Positions 1 through 7,478 of a DNA stretch of 24,870 bases are shown in pieces. Origin of the DNA: DASZGI01 sp035938995 (GTDB lineage: Bacteria > Actinomycetota > Actinomycetes > Streptomycetales > Catenulisporaceae); NCBI RefSeq assembly GCF_035938995.1, contig NZ_DASZGI010000306.1, positions 1 to 24,870 on the forward strand, given 5' to 3'. Position 1 is the stretch's first letter. The number at the start of each line of letters is the position of its first letter. Made by a program: the position numbers and the translations under genes. Under the pieces are notes generated by a model. That model saw nothing but the letters and a program-made list of their open reading frames with translations. It was not told the DNA's origin and ran no database searches.

Positions 1-1
1 C

Positions 2-274
2 GACGCCGCGTCGAACCAGCTCAGCCAGGCCCTGCACACGACGATGCTCGCCGAGTCCGGATTCACCCCGGCGACCTACATCGGCGACGACGGATACGAG
101 TCGCGGAACGACCTGGCCGGGCTGAACCTCTCCACGGTGCCCAAGGTCCTCGTCGAGTGCGGGAACATGCAAAACGGGGGGGACCTGGCGCGGGAGGAGA
201 GCGCGAGCGACCGGCAGCAGCTCGCGCAGTCGCTGGCGGACGGAATCATCGCCTTCCTCAGCGGCGGCCACTGA
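2..274 (+). CDS. N-acetylmuramoyl-L-alanine amidase, C-terminal part (5' truncated by window edge)
   Basis: The frame is open from base 2 to the TGA at 272-274 and gives about 90 residues of a zinc-dependent Amidase_3-type domain, which cleaves the bond between N-acetylmuramic acid and L-alanine in peptidoglycan. The visible signature is the segment with RNDLAGLNLS followed by VPKVLVECGNMQN. In this family that stretch lies in the substrate groove and carries the catalytic Glu (the E of VECGN). The end of the protein (LADGIIAFL) matches the usual last helix. The N-terminal part, including any signal peptide and the other zinc ligands, lies outside the window. The gene converges with the ABC permease gene and is separated from it by 137 bp. 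I am confident of the family but not of the exact paralogue. Confidence 0.85.
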   Translation, partial: DAASNQLSQALHTTMLAESGFTPATYIGDDGYESRNDLAGLNLSTVPKVLVECGNMQNGGDLAREESASDRQQLAQSLADGIIAFLSGGH

Positions 275-411
275 ACCGCGCTACCTAAGGCACACGCGAC
301 GGCGGACGGTGTCCGATTCATCCGGACGCTATGCCCATGGGCGCTTCGAGGCGCTGTCCGCCGTCCCCCGATTCCCCGTCGATCTGGCTCCTTTGGTCCT
401 GCTCGGGCAAC

Positions 412-2943
412 TCAGTCCTGCGCGATTGCTGCCAGGACATTGATCTTTGCCGCGCGGCGGGCCGGGCGGGCGCCCGCGAGGACCCCGGCCACCGCGCCGG
501 CCAGCGTGACGACCACCAGCTGCGTCGCCGGGGCGGCGAAGGTGATCCCGCCACTGCTGGACGCGGTCCGGACCAAGGCCCAGCCGAGCAGCACGCCCAG
601 CGCGATGCCGGTCAGCGTCCCGAACAGGGCCACGATCACCGACTCCCAGCGCACGGTCCGCCGGGTCTGGCGCCGCGTCAAGCCGACCGCGCGCAGCATG
701 CCCAGTTCCCGGGTCCGCTCGTGCACGGACAGAGACAGGCTGTTCGCGATACCCATCAGCGCGATGATGATCGCCAGGGCCAGCAGGGCGTAGATGATGT
801 TGAGGATCGTCGTGACGCCGGAGTCCTGGTCGGCCGCGTACTGGCCGCGGTCCTCGACCTGCGGGCTGCCGTAGGGGGCGACGGCCCGCTCAATCACTGC
901 TCGCCCCTGTGCCAGCGACACGCCGGGAGCCAGCTTGACCGCCACCGAGGTGTCCACGTCCTGCGCCTCGTGCGGGGCCCAGGCCGCGGTGCTCATCAGG
1001 TAGTCGCCGAGCGTCTGCTCGTCGGTGTAGAGCGCGTCCACCGTGAAGCGGCCGGTCGCGCCGTCCGTGAAACCGACGGTCACCGTGCTGCCGAGCCGCA
1101 GGTTGTCCGCAGTGGCCGCCTTCTGCGACAAGGCGATGCCGTCAGTGCCGAGCCCCGCCATCGAGCCCGCGACCACGCCGGGGTCCGTGACGACGCCGAG
1201 CTTCGCCGGATCGGTGTGGTAGACCTGCTCGCCCTTGCCGTTCACGGTGGCGACGCCGGTGCCGATGCCGACCGCGCCGCGTACCTGCGCAAGAGCGGCG
1301 AGGTCGGTGGCGATCTTCGGGCTCAGCGTCCCGCCGTTGTTGAAGCTGGGCGAGCTGACCACCAGGTCGCCGGTGAAGGACTGGCGGACGTTGGTGTCGA
1401 TCGAGGCCTTGATCGAGGCCGCGAAGACGGTGAAGACGGTCACCACCGCCACGCCCACCATGAGCGCGGTCGCGGTCGCCGCCGTCCGCTTGGGGTCGCG
1501 CATGGCGTTGCGCCGCGCCAGCCTCCCGGTGGTGCCGTCCAGGCGGGGCAGCACCGCGCCGAGCAGTCCGGCGACAGGCCTCGCCACAGCCGGGCCGAGG
1601 ACGACGGTCCCGAACACTGCGAGGGCGCAGCCCGTGCCGACCGCCGCGACACCGCTGCCCGCGGCGGCGAGCGCGATCCCGGCGCCGAGGCCGACGACAC
1701 CGATCACGACGCGGCGACGCGACGCGGTGGTGCGTCCGGCCTCGACGTCGCGCAGGGCGGCCAGCGGAGGCACCCGCGAGGCACGCACCGCGGGAGCGAG
1801 CGCGGCGACGATGGTCACGGCCGTGCCGGTGATCACGGAGATCACGACGGTGGAGACGGTGATGTCCAGTCCTCCGGCCGGAAGGCCGAACCCAGCCGCC
1901 CCGAAGACTGCCTTAAGCAGCTCCGCGATGCCCAAGCCGCCCAGGACGCCCAGCACCGATGCCACGAGCGCGACGGTCGCCGCCTCAAGCACCACCGCGC
2001 CGAGCACCTGGCGCCGCAGCGCGCCGAGCGCCCGCAGCAGTGCGGACTCGCGAGTGCGCTGGGCGACCACGATCGCGAAGGTGTTGTAGATCGAGAACGA
2101 GGCGACGATCAGCGCGATCACCGCGAAGACGACGAGGAACGTCTCGAAGAAGGACAGGAACTCGGAGTTGATGTCGCCGATGGTCTCCTGGGTGTACGCC
2201 GCGCCGGTGATGGCCTCGACGCCGTGCGGGAGCACCGCGTTGATCCGCTGCACCACCTGGGACTGCGAGACTCCGGGAGCGGCCTTGACCACGATCCGCG
2301 ACACTTCGCCGGGCTTGCCGACGTACATCTGCGCGGCGTGCATCGTCATGCCGACGTAGGTTTCCTGGCCGATGCCGTCTTCGGAGCCGAATCCGGCCAG
2401 GCCGACGATCGTGAAGGTGACCGGTGTCGGCGTCTGGACCAGGACCTTGTCGCCGACGTGCAGACCGCCGGAGTCCGCGGCGCCCTTGTTCAGCACGACC
2501 TCGTCGTCGGCCTGCGGCGCGCGGCCCGCGACCAGGTGATACGGGTTCAGATCGGCGTCCGGGATCCAGTTGCCGGCGGCGCGCGGCGGGCCGTTGGTAC
2601 CGACCGGCTTGCCGTTGGCGCCGAGGATCTGGCCGTAGCCGTCGACCTCGCCCTGCGCCGAGGCGACGCCCGGGAGTGCGGCGACGGTACCGACCAGCGC
2701 GGCGTTGAGCGGCGGGCGCTGGCCCTGGCCGGTGCCGGACCCGGCCGAGATGGACTGCGAGCCGCGCACGACAGCGTCGGTGTGCGCATTGGCGTTCTGG
2801 AACAGCGTGTCGAAGTTGGCGGACAGGGTGTTGTTGAAGGTGAGCGTCCCGGCGAGGAAGCCGACGCCGAGGACGATCGCGAGCAGGGTGCCGAACAGTC
2901 GTCGGCGGTGGGCCACCAGGCCCTTGAGGGTCACGGCGAGCAT
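412..2943 (-). CDS. ABC transporter permease, MacB/FtsX type, 843 aa
   Basis: This is a large integral-membrane permease of the MacB/FtsX (DUF214-like) superfamily. The start is the ATG at 2943 (MLAVTLKGLVAHRRR), 2 bp after the stop of the ATPase gene, so the two are probably translationally coupled. The frame stays open further upstream, but there it is only the shadow of the ATPase gene. The architecture is two repeats. Each has a first membrane helix (about residues 16-36 and 490-510), an extracellular MacB-like domain, and an FtsX block of three helices (about 262-390 and 705-843). Conserved FtsX signatures are RTRESALLRALGA (296-308) and its C-terminal equivalent RTRELGMLRAVGL. In this family the permease couples ATP hydrolysis to export of lipids, lipoproteins or peptides, or to mechanical signalling; the substrate here is unknown. 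The neighbouring two-component system suggests an envelope-stress or antibiotic-response role. Confidence 0.93.
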   Translation of the reverse strand: MLAVTLKGLVAHRRRLFGTLLAIVLGVGFLAGTLTFNNTLSANFDTLFQNANAHTDAVVRGSQSISAGSGTGQGQRPPLNAALVGTVAALPGVASAQGEVDGYGQILGANGKPVGTNGPPRAAGNWIPDADLNPYHLVAGRAPQADDEVVLNKGAADSGGLHVGDKVLVQTPTPVTFTIVGLAGFGSEDGIGQETYVGMTMHAAQMYVGKPGEVSRIVVKAAPGVSQSQVVQRINAVLPHGVEAITGAAYTQETIGDINSEFLSFFETFLVVFAVIALIVASFSIYNTFAIVVAQRTRESALLRALGALRRQVLGAVVLEAATVALVASVLGVLGGLGIAELLKAVFGAAGFGLPAGGLDITVSTVVISVITGTAVTIVAALAPAVRASRVPPLAALRDVEAGRTTASRRRVVIGVVGLGAGIALAAAGSGVAAVGTGCALAVFGTVVLGPAVARPVAGLLGAVLPRLDGTTGRLARRNAMRDPKRTAATATALMVGVAVVTVFTVFAASIKASIDTNVRQSFTGDLVVSSPSFNNGGTLSPKIATDLAALAQVRGAVGIGTGVATVNGKGEQVYHTDPAKLGVVTDPGVVAGSMAGLGTDGIALSQKAATADNLRLGSTVTVGFTDGATGRFTVDALYTDEQTLGDYLMSTAAWAPHEAQDVDTSVAVKLAPGVSLAQGRAVIERAVAPYGSPQVEDRGQYAADQDSGVTTILNIIYALLALAIIIALMGIANSLSLSVHERTRELGMLRAVGLTRRQTRRTVRWESVIVALFGTLTGIALGVLLGWALVRTASSSGGITFAAPATQLVVVTLAGAVAGVLAGARPARRAAKINVLAAIAQD

Positions 2944-2945
2944 CG

Positions 2946-3746
2946 TCAGTTCCCCGCTTCCACGCCGTCGAGCGACTTCATCCGGTCGAGCACGGTCTGG
3001 GGCGTCGGCGCGATCATCCGGTCCACGATCCGGCCGTCGGCGAGGAACAGCACCTGGTCCGCATAGGAGGCGGCGACCGGGTCGTGGGTGACCATCGCGA
3101 TGGTGCGGCCGAATTCGCGCACCGCGCGGCGCAGGAATCCGAGCACCTCGGCCCCGGCCCGCGAGTCGAGGTTGCCGGTCGGCTCGTCGGCGAACACGAT
3201 GCGCGGCCGACTGGCCAACGCCCGCGCCACGGCGACGCGCTGCTGCTGGCCGCCGGACAGCTCGGCCGGGCGGTGGCGCAGCCGGTCGGCCAGGCCGGTG
3301 GCCTCGATCACCGCGTCCAGCCAGGCCCGGTCGGGCTTGTTCCCGGCCAGGTCGAGCGGGAGGGTGATGTTCTCCAGCGCGTTGAGCGTCGACAGCAGGT
3401 TGAAGGACTGGAAGACGAAGCCGATCCGGTCCCGCCGCAGCATGGTCAGCTGCTTGTCGGCGAGCGAACCGAGTTCGACCCCGTCGACCCACACCTGTCC
3501 CGAGGTGAGCCGGTCGAGTCCGGCCAGGCAGTGCATCAAGGTGGACTTGCCGGAGCCGGAGGGCCCCATGATCGCGGTGAACTTTCCGGCCGGGATGCCG
3601 ACCGTCACCTCGTCGAGGGCGCGCACCGCGGTCTCGCCGGAGCCGTATGTCTTCACCGCGGCTTCACACCACGCGGCATTGCCCTGGTCCCCTGGCGTCT
3701 CGGCGAGCGCGGGGGCGGCGCCGGTGCGGGCAAGCAGGTTCGTCAT
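2946..3746 (-). CDS. ABC transporter ATP-binding protein, MacB/LolD type, 266 aa
   Basis: This is the nucleotide-binding subunit that powers the adjacent permease. All motifs are present: Walker A GPSGSGKST (61-69), Q-loop Gln113 in FVFQSFNLL, signature LSGGQQQR (163-170), Walker B RIVFADEP (182-189) followed by the D-loop GNLDS, and the switch His in VTHDP. The wording LSGGQQQRVAVARAL and ADEPTGNLDS is typical of the LolD/MacB/FtsE branch. The start is ATG 3746, preceded by a strong ribosome binding site AAGGAGA (3755-3761 on the minus strand). An N-terminal tail of about 27 residues precedes the ABC core. The gene heads a two-gene operon with the permease. A dyad related to the one in front of the kinase gene lies 92 bp upstream. 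Confidence 0.95.
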   Translation of the reverse strand: MTNLLARTGAAPALAETPGDQGNAAWCEAAVKTYGSGETAVRALDEVTVGIPAGKFTAIMGPSGSGKSTLMHCLAGLDRLTSGQVWVDGVELGSLADKQLTMLRRDRIGFVFQSFNLLSTLNALENITLPLDLAGNKPDRAWLDAVIEATGLADRLRHRPAELSGGQQQRVAVARALASRPRIVFADEPTGNLDSRAGAEVLGFLRRAVREFGRTIAMVTHDPVAASYADQVLFLADGRIVDRMIAPTPQTVLDRMKSLDGVEAGN

Positions 3747-3837
3747 GACTGAGGTCTCCTTCGCTGATTTGCGTTCTGGAGACAGAGTCCTGCCGGGACC
3801 GCTGCGCGGGCGTCGTACGTCCGGAGGCTTCGCGGGG

Positions 3838-3853
3838 TACTGCCCCGGAAGTA
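3838..3853. promoter_or_regulatory. Candidate response-regulator operator upstream of the ABC operon
   Basis: The 16-mer TACTGCCCCGGAAGTA is an imperfect dyad (6 of 7 arm pairs match around a 2-nt spacer). It agrees at 13 of 16 positions with the perfect dyad at 5908-5923 in front of the kinase gene. It lies in the 137-bp gap between the response-regulator stop and the ABC start, about 92 bp upstream of the ABC ATG. I infer that it binds the NarL-type regulator encoded next door; NarL-family proteins bind such short inverted repeats as dimers. Confidence 0.5.
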
Positions 3854-3883
3854 AGAGGGGCCTTTAAGACCGGTGAGAAACGC

Positions 3884-4627
3884 TCAGCCGGCCCAGCCGG
3901 GGCGGGCCAGCCCCGACTCGAACGCGAACACGACGAGCTGCGCCCGGTCGCGGGCGCCGAGCTTCACCATCGCCCGACTGACATGGGTCTTGGCGGTGAG
4001 CGGGCTGACCACGAGGCGCTCGGCGATCTCCTCGTTGGTCAGTCCCTCCGCGACGAGCGCCATCACCTCGCGCTCCCGCTCGGTCAGGCCCTCCAGTCGG
4101 CGGAGTACTGCAGCGGGCGCAGGCCCTGCAGAGCCGGATCCGCCAGGCCGCTCGGCGAACTGGGCGATGACGCGGCGAGTGGCGCCGGGGGAGAGCAGCG
4201 CGTCGCCGGCGACGACCGAGCGCACGCCGCGCACCAGATCGGCCGGCTCGGTGTCCTTGACCAGGAAGCCGCTGGCGCCGTAGCGCAGCGCCTCGAAGAC
4301 GTACTCGTCGAGCTCGAAGGTGGTCAGGATCAGGATGCGCACATCGGCCAGCGCGGGGTCCGCGGTGATCCGGCGGGTCGCCTCGAGGCCGTCCATGCGG
4401 GGCATCCGGATGTCCATCAGCACCAGGTCGGGGCGCAGGCGGGCGGCCAGATCCACCGCCTCGGCGCCGTCCCCGGCCTCGCCGACCACCTCTATGTCGT
4501 CCTGGACATCGAGCAAAGCCCGGAAGCCGGCCCGCACCAGGATCTGGTCGTCCGCGAGCAGGACCCTGATCGGGCCGCCCGCCGACGCGGCGTCGCCGGA
4601 TTCCGTGTCCCCCGTGCCCGCGCTCAT
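3884..4627 (-). CDS. Two-component response regulator, NarL/FixJ family, 247 aa
   Basis: This is a DNA-binding response regulator with an N-terminal receiver and a C-terminal LuxR-type helix-turn-helix. Receiver landmarks are the acidic pair in LLADDQ (26-27), the phospho-acceptor Asp72 in LVLMDIRMP, the conserved Thr in LILTTFE, and Lys124 in FLVKD. The HTH spans about 180-235 (LTEREREVMALVAEGLTNEEIAERL, given here only as landmarks, then KTHVSRAMVKLGARDR). Compared with typical NarL proteins of about 215 residues it has a roughly 18-residue N-terminal extension and a Gly/Ala/Pro linker at 161-175. Its ATG overlaps the kinase stop by 4 bp (ATGA), so the two are co-translated. It should be phosphorylated by the adjacent kinase and probably binds the two related dyads at 3838 and 5908. 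Confidence 0.95.
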   Translation of the reverse strand: MSAGTGDTESGDAASAGGPIRVLLADDQILVRAGFRALLDVQDDIEVVGEAGDGAEAVDLAARLRPDLVLMDIRMPRMDGLEATRRITADPALADVRILILTTFELDEYVFEALRYGASGFLVKDTEPADLVRGVRSVVAGDALLSPGATRRVIAQFAERPGGSGSAGPAPAAVLRRLEGLTEREREVMALVAEGLTNEEIAERLVVSPLTAKTHVSRAMVKLGARDRAQLVVFAFESGLARPGWAG

Positions 4628-5847
4628 CGAACTCCTTCTGTCGGCAGCTCCGCCTCGACCGCGAATCCCCCGCCTGGCCGCGGCCCGGCGGTGAGGACGC
4701 CGCCGAGCGCTGTGGCCCGTTCCCGCATCCCCGGCAGGCCGTTGCCGCCACCGGTCAAGCGTTCGCCGACAGGTACAGCACCGCCGCGCCCGTCGTCCGC
4801 GACGATAAGGCGTACGCCGCGCTCACCATAGCCGACGTGCACGTCGACCTCGTCGGCGTGCGCGTGCCGCACCACGTTGGTCAGTGCCTCTTGCACGATC
4901 CGGTACGCGGCGAGGTCCACGCCGGCGGGCAGCGGACGGATCTCGCCTTCGGTGAGGATACGCACTTTGAGTCCGGCGGCGCGGGCCCCCTCCACCAGCT
5001 CGTCGAGCCGGGCCAGTCCGGCGGTCGGGCGGCGCGGCGCTGCCGCCGTGGACCCGTCGCCGTCCGGGGAGCGCAGCACGCCGAGAACGGAGCGGACCTC
5101 GCCGAGGGCTTCGCGGCTGGCCAGCTTGATCGCTTCGAGCGCGATCCGGGCCTGCTCCGGGCGGCGGTCCATCACCTCGAGGGCGGTGCCGGCCTGCACG
5201 TTGATCAGCGAGATCGAGTGCGCCAGGACGTCGTGCAGCTCGCGGGCGATGGCCAGCCGCTCGTCGGTGGCCCGGCGGCGGGCGCGCTCCTCGCGGGTGC
5301 GCTCGGCGTCGATGGCGCGCTGGCGGCGGAAGTTGGACAGCTCGGCGATGGCGAGCACGGCGACGGACCAGGCGATGTCCTGGCCGAAGGTCGACAACGG
5401 CGGCCAGTGGGCACCCGCGAACAGCGGGGGGATGACGTAATGCCCGATGAAGAGGACCGGGATCGAGCCGTACGCCACCCACCGGTAGCCCCGCGCGATG
5501 CCTCCGGCGACCGCGACGGCGAAGGAGACGTAGATAGGTCCCTCGGGGTAGCCGCGCAGCGAGTAGGCCAAGACGGTGGCGGTCGTGACGGCGATGACGG
5601 CGCGGGGGTACCGACGGCAGAAGAGCAGCGCCACGGGGCCGAGGGCGGTCAGGACCCAGGCGAATGCGTCGATGGGCCTCGAGCCGGGGTGCGCATTGTG
5701 CTTGGCGATCCCGTAAGTGCCGCCGATCTGCATGAACGCGACGATGAAGGGGCCGAGACGGTAAAGCGGCACGCCGAACACGCGCCAGGCGTGCCGTTCG
5801 TACTCGGCGCACGCCTCGCCGTCGTGGGCGCGCTGATCGGCCTTCAT
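4624..5847 (-). CDS. Sensor histidine kinase, NarL-partner (HisKA_3) type, 407 aa
   Basis: This is a membrane sensor kinase. The N-terminal half (about 28-175) holds four or five hydrophobic segments with no large extracellular domain, suggesting it senses something in or at the membrane. The dimerisation/phospho-acceptor region contains His205 in ARELHDVLAHSISL. The ATPase domain has the N-box with Asn324 (EALTNVVRHAH), the G1 motif DDGRGG (351-356) and the G2 motif GNGLPGMRER (369-378). The start ATG at 5847 has a TANNNT-like minus-10 (TAGCGT, 5854-5859) only 6 nt upstream, so the transcript may be leaderless; there is no obvious Shine-Dalgarno sequence. The order kinase, regulator, ABC ATPase, permease on one strand is a common actinomycete stress-response module. 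The ligand is unknown. Confidence 0.94.
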   Translation of the reverse strand: MKADQRAHDGEACAEYERHAWRVFGVPLYRLGPFIVAFMQIGGTYGIAKHNAHPGSRPIDAFAWVLTALGPVALLFCRRYPRAVIAVTTATVLAYSLRGYPEGPIYVSFAVAVAGGIARGYRWVAYGSIPVLFIGHYVIPPLFAGAHWPPLSTFGQDIAWSVAVLAIAELSNFRRQRAIDAERTREERARRRATDERLAIARELHDVLAHSISLINVQAGTALEVMDRRPEQARIALEAIKLASREALGEVRSVLGVLRSPDGDGSTAAAPRRPTAGLARLDELVEGARAAGLKVRILTEGEIRPLPAGVDLAAYRIVQEALTNVVRHAHADEVDVHVGYGERGVRLIVADDGRGGAVPVGERLTGGGNGLPGMRERATALGGVLTAGPRPGGGFAVEAELPTEGVR

Positions 5848-5853
5848 GCCGCC

Positions 5854-5859
5854 ACGCTA
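5854..5859 (-). promoter_or_regulatory. Putative minus-10 box of a leaderless kinase promoter
   Basis: TAGCGT on the minus strand ends 6 nt before the kinase ATG, the spacing seen in leaderless actinobacterial transcripts. No good minus-35 is visible, which would fit an activated promoter with the dyad at 5908-5923 as the activator site (about 61-76 bp upstream of the start). Confidence 0.4.
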
Positions 5860-5907
5860 GAGCCCGGCGGGCCGAACCGCATCGGCCTGCGGGAGGCTCG
5901 TCGCGGA

Positions 5908-5923
5908 TACTCCCACGGGAGTA
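5908..5923. promoter_or_regulatory. Perfect dyad operator upstream of the kinase gene
   Basis: TACTCCC-AC-GGGAGTA is a perfect 7-bp inverted repeat with a 2-nt spacer. It is bracketed by two copies of CGGATAC (5904 and 5930 regions). It is the stronger relative of the dyad at 3838-3853. I infer autoregulation of the two-component operon. Confidence 0.55.
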
Positions 5924-6018
5924 GTGGCGCGGATACGAGGAAAGCCGGGCGGACCGCCCGGCTGATCCGGACGGCCGACCCGGCCCCATGTATTAGCGCA
6001 CTGACTTCCCGCGAGCCC

Positions 6019-6074
6019 GGCTCACTGTGCTGGATTCACTGTGTCCGACTCACTGCGCCGGACTCACTGGGGGG
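6019..6074. repeat. Four-copy 14-bp imperfect tandem repeat over the VOC stop codon
   Basis: The units are 6019-6032, 6033-6046, 6047-6060 and 6061-6074, each built on the core TCACTG (GGCTCACTGTGCTG, GATTCACTGTGTCC, GACTCACTGCGCCG, GACTCACTGGGGGG). Read on the minus strand each unit carries a TGA. The one at 6064-6066 is the actual stop codon of the VOC gene. Because 14 is not a multiple of 3, the units place stops in all three frames. Confidence 0.8.
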
Positions 6075-6858
6075 CCGGCATCTCGCTGGCGATCACCGAG
6101 AACTGGACGCCGTGCGGGTCCGTCAGCAGCGCGATCCGCCCGACCTGCGGAATCGAGTCCGGGCCCATGACGACCTTGCCGCCGAGCTCCGCCGTCTTGG
6201 CGGCGGTGGCGTCGCAGTCGGCGACCTCGAAGTAGATCCCCCAGTGCGGGGGCACGCCCTGGGCCGCCATCTCCGGGCTGATCGCCATCATGCCGCCCTG
6301 GCCGGAGCTGTCGCCGCCGGACGCGGGCGTGATGACGGTGTAGACCATCCCGCCGCCCATGTCGTTGTCCTCGGCCCGCCAGCCGAAGACATCTGCGTAG
6401 AACGTCTTCGCCGCCGCCACGTCAGAGGCATACAGCTCGGTCCACGCCAGCGTGCCGGGCGTGTTCACCTCGCCCAGGCCCTTGGTATCGCCCGGCTGCC
6501 AGACGCCGAAGTGCGCCCCGGCCGCGTCGGCGAAGATGGCCATCCGGCCCTCGGTGAACACGTCCATCGGCGGAGCCAGGATCGCCCCGCCGCCGGCCTC
6601 GACCGCCTTCGCGGTGTCGTCGGCGCTGGGCGTGTTGAAGTAGACGGTCCAGGACGGGTGCGCGCCCTCGGACAGCGGGCCGACCGCCGCGACCATCTTG
6701 CCGTTCAGGTTGAAGAAGCCGTAGCCGCCGGAGTCGGGGCCCGCCGACTGGTACTCCCAGCCGAACAGGGCGGTGTAGAAGGCGGCCGACGCCGCGGTGT
6801 CGGCCGAGCCGAGGTCGATCCAGTTCGGCGCCCCGGCGACGAAGTCTGTGGTGAGCAT
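6064..6858 (-). CDS. VOC-family protein with two glyoxalase-like domains, 264 aa
   Basis: This is a tandem vicinal-oxygen-chelate protein (glyoxalase I / bleomycin-resistance / dioxygenase superfamily). Domain 1 begins PNWIDLGSADTAASAAFYTALFGWEY (read as landmarks at about 12-37), and domain 2 restarts at about 135 with LAWTELYASDVAAAKTFY. Each domain ends with the usual strand (AGAHFGVWQPG, and PHGVQFSVI). Actinomycetes carry many such two-domain VOC proteins, often annotated as hydroxylase or glyoxalase; the reaction is seldom known. The start ATG 6858 has the ribosome binding site GGAGGG about 9 nt upstream. The gene stands alone on the minus strand between the ArsR-type gene and the kinase operon, and its stop lies within a tandem repeat. 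Confidence 0.92.
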   Translation of the reverse strand: MLTTDFVAGAPNWIDLGSADTAASAAFYTALFGWEYQSAGPDSGGYGFFNLNGKMVAAVGPLSEGAHPSWTVYFNTPSADDTAKAVEAGGGAILAPPMDVFTEGRMAIFADAAGAHFGVWQPGDTKGLGEVNTPGTLAWTELYASDVAAAKTFYADVFGWRAEDNDMGGGMVYTVITPASGGDSSGQGGMMAISPEMAAQGVPPHWGIYFEVADCDATAAKTAELGGKVVMGPDSIPQVGRIALLTDPHGVQFSVIASEMPAPQ

Positions 6859-7004
6859 GGTGAAGACCCTCCGCGTACGCGACGGAGGCAGCCCGCGGGG
6901 TGGAATGAGCGAGGCCGGGCTGCCCGGACGATCCCAGCATTACACCGGCCACCGACAGCGGCACGAAGGTTCCCCCGAATGGCCGTTGAACAGAGTCTGT
7001 CCGG

Positions 7005-7364
7005 TCAGACGAGCGGGCGCGGCAACTTTTCCAGCAGATCGGCGACGGTGTCGTCGACCAGCCGGTACCGCATGACCCGGCCGTCCTTGCGGGCCGCGAC
7101 GACCCCCGCGACCCGCAGCAGGCGCAGCGCCTGGGAGACCGCGGTGTCGTTCATGCCCGCCGCGACGGCGAGATCCGACACGCTCAGGTCCGGGACCGCG
7201 CGGACGGCGAGCAGCAGGGTGAGCCGCCCGGGGTCGGCCAGCAGCCCGAACCGGTCGGCCCAGTCCCGCACCGCGGCGGGATCGCCCACGCCGGCGATGG
7301 CGTCGCAGACCCCGTGCTCGTCGAGGACCCGGCGGTGCGCGTGTTCGGCGGGAACCAGATGCAT
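7005..7364 (-). CDS. ArsR/SmtB-family winged-helix repressor, 119 aa
   Basis: This is a small winged-helix regulator. The core ADRFGLLADPGRLTLL (36-51) and the recognition region VSDLAVAAGMNDTAVSQALRLL (about 62-83), followed by the wing ARKDGRVMRYRL, are typical ArsR-type features. The N-terminus is unusually rich in possible metal ligands: His2, His8, His10, His17 and Cys20. A metal-sensing role is therefore plausible but unproven, since no metal transporter gene is adjacent. I chose ATG 7364; an in-frame ATG at 7388 would add MQTDHNRS but has no ribosome binding site, while AGG lies just upstream of 7364. The gene is divergent from the nucleosidase gene with about 115 bp between them and could regulate that operon. 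Confidence 0.88.
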   Translation of the reverse strand: MHLVPAEHAHRRVLDEHGVCDAIAGVGDPAAVRDWADRFGLLADPGRLTLLLAVRAVPDLSVSDLAVAAGMNDTAVSQALRLLRVAGVVAARKDGRVMRYRLVDDTVADLLEKLPRPLV

Positions 7365-7444
7365 GGACCTATTGTGATCCGTCTGCATGGCCGATGCGTC
7401 ACGGCTGCTCAAGTGAAGAGGCTTGCGGCTCGGTTGCGACCCGC

Positions 7445-7472
7445 TCGAACCGATCAAGCCAGACGGTAGTCT
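7445..7472 (+). promoter_or_regulatory. Putative leaderless promoter of the nucleosidase/LuxS-like operon
   Basis: TCGAAC (7445-7450) and TAGTCT (7467-7472) are separated by 16 nt. The latter ends 6 nt before the ATG at 7479, and no Shine-Dalgarno sequence precedes that ATG. This matches leaderless initiation, which is common in actinobacteria. It is an inference from spacing only. Confidence 0.35.
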
Positions 7473-7478
7473 TCCCGC

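Noticed and set aside
311..327. GTCCG-N7-CGGAC hairpin between the amidase and the ABC permease
   Set aside because: A 5-bp stem is too weak to call a terminator in a genome this GC-rich.
331..3066. A 911-codon open frame on the plus strand opposite the ABC transporter genes
   Set aside because: It is Arg/Gly/His/Asp-rich with no domain and lies antisense to clear ABC permease and ATPase genes; it is an artefact of high third-position GC.
2944..3492. N-terminal extension of the ABC permease frame
   Set aside because: This part overlaps the ATPase gene in another frame and reads as Arg/Ala-rich shadow. The permease proper begins with the membrane-anchor sequence at ATG 2943.
4837..7377. An 846-codon plus-strand frame across the kinase and VOC genes
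   Set aside because: It is antisense to two genes with complete motif sets and has low-complexity Gly/Arg/Asp composition.
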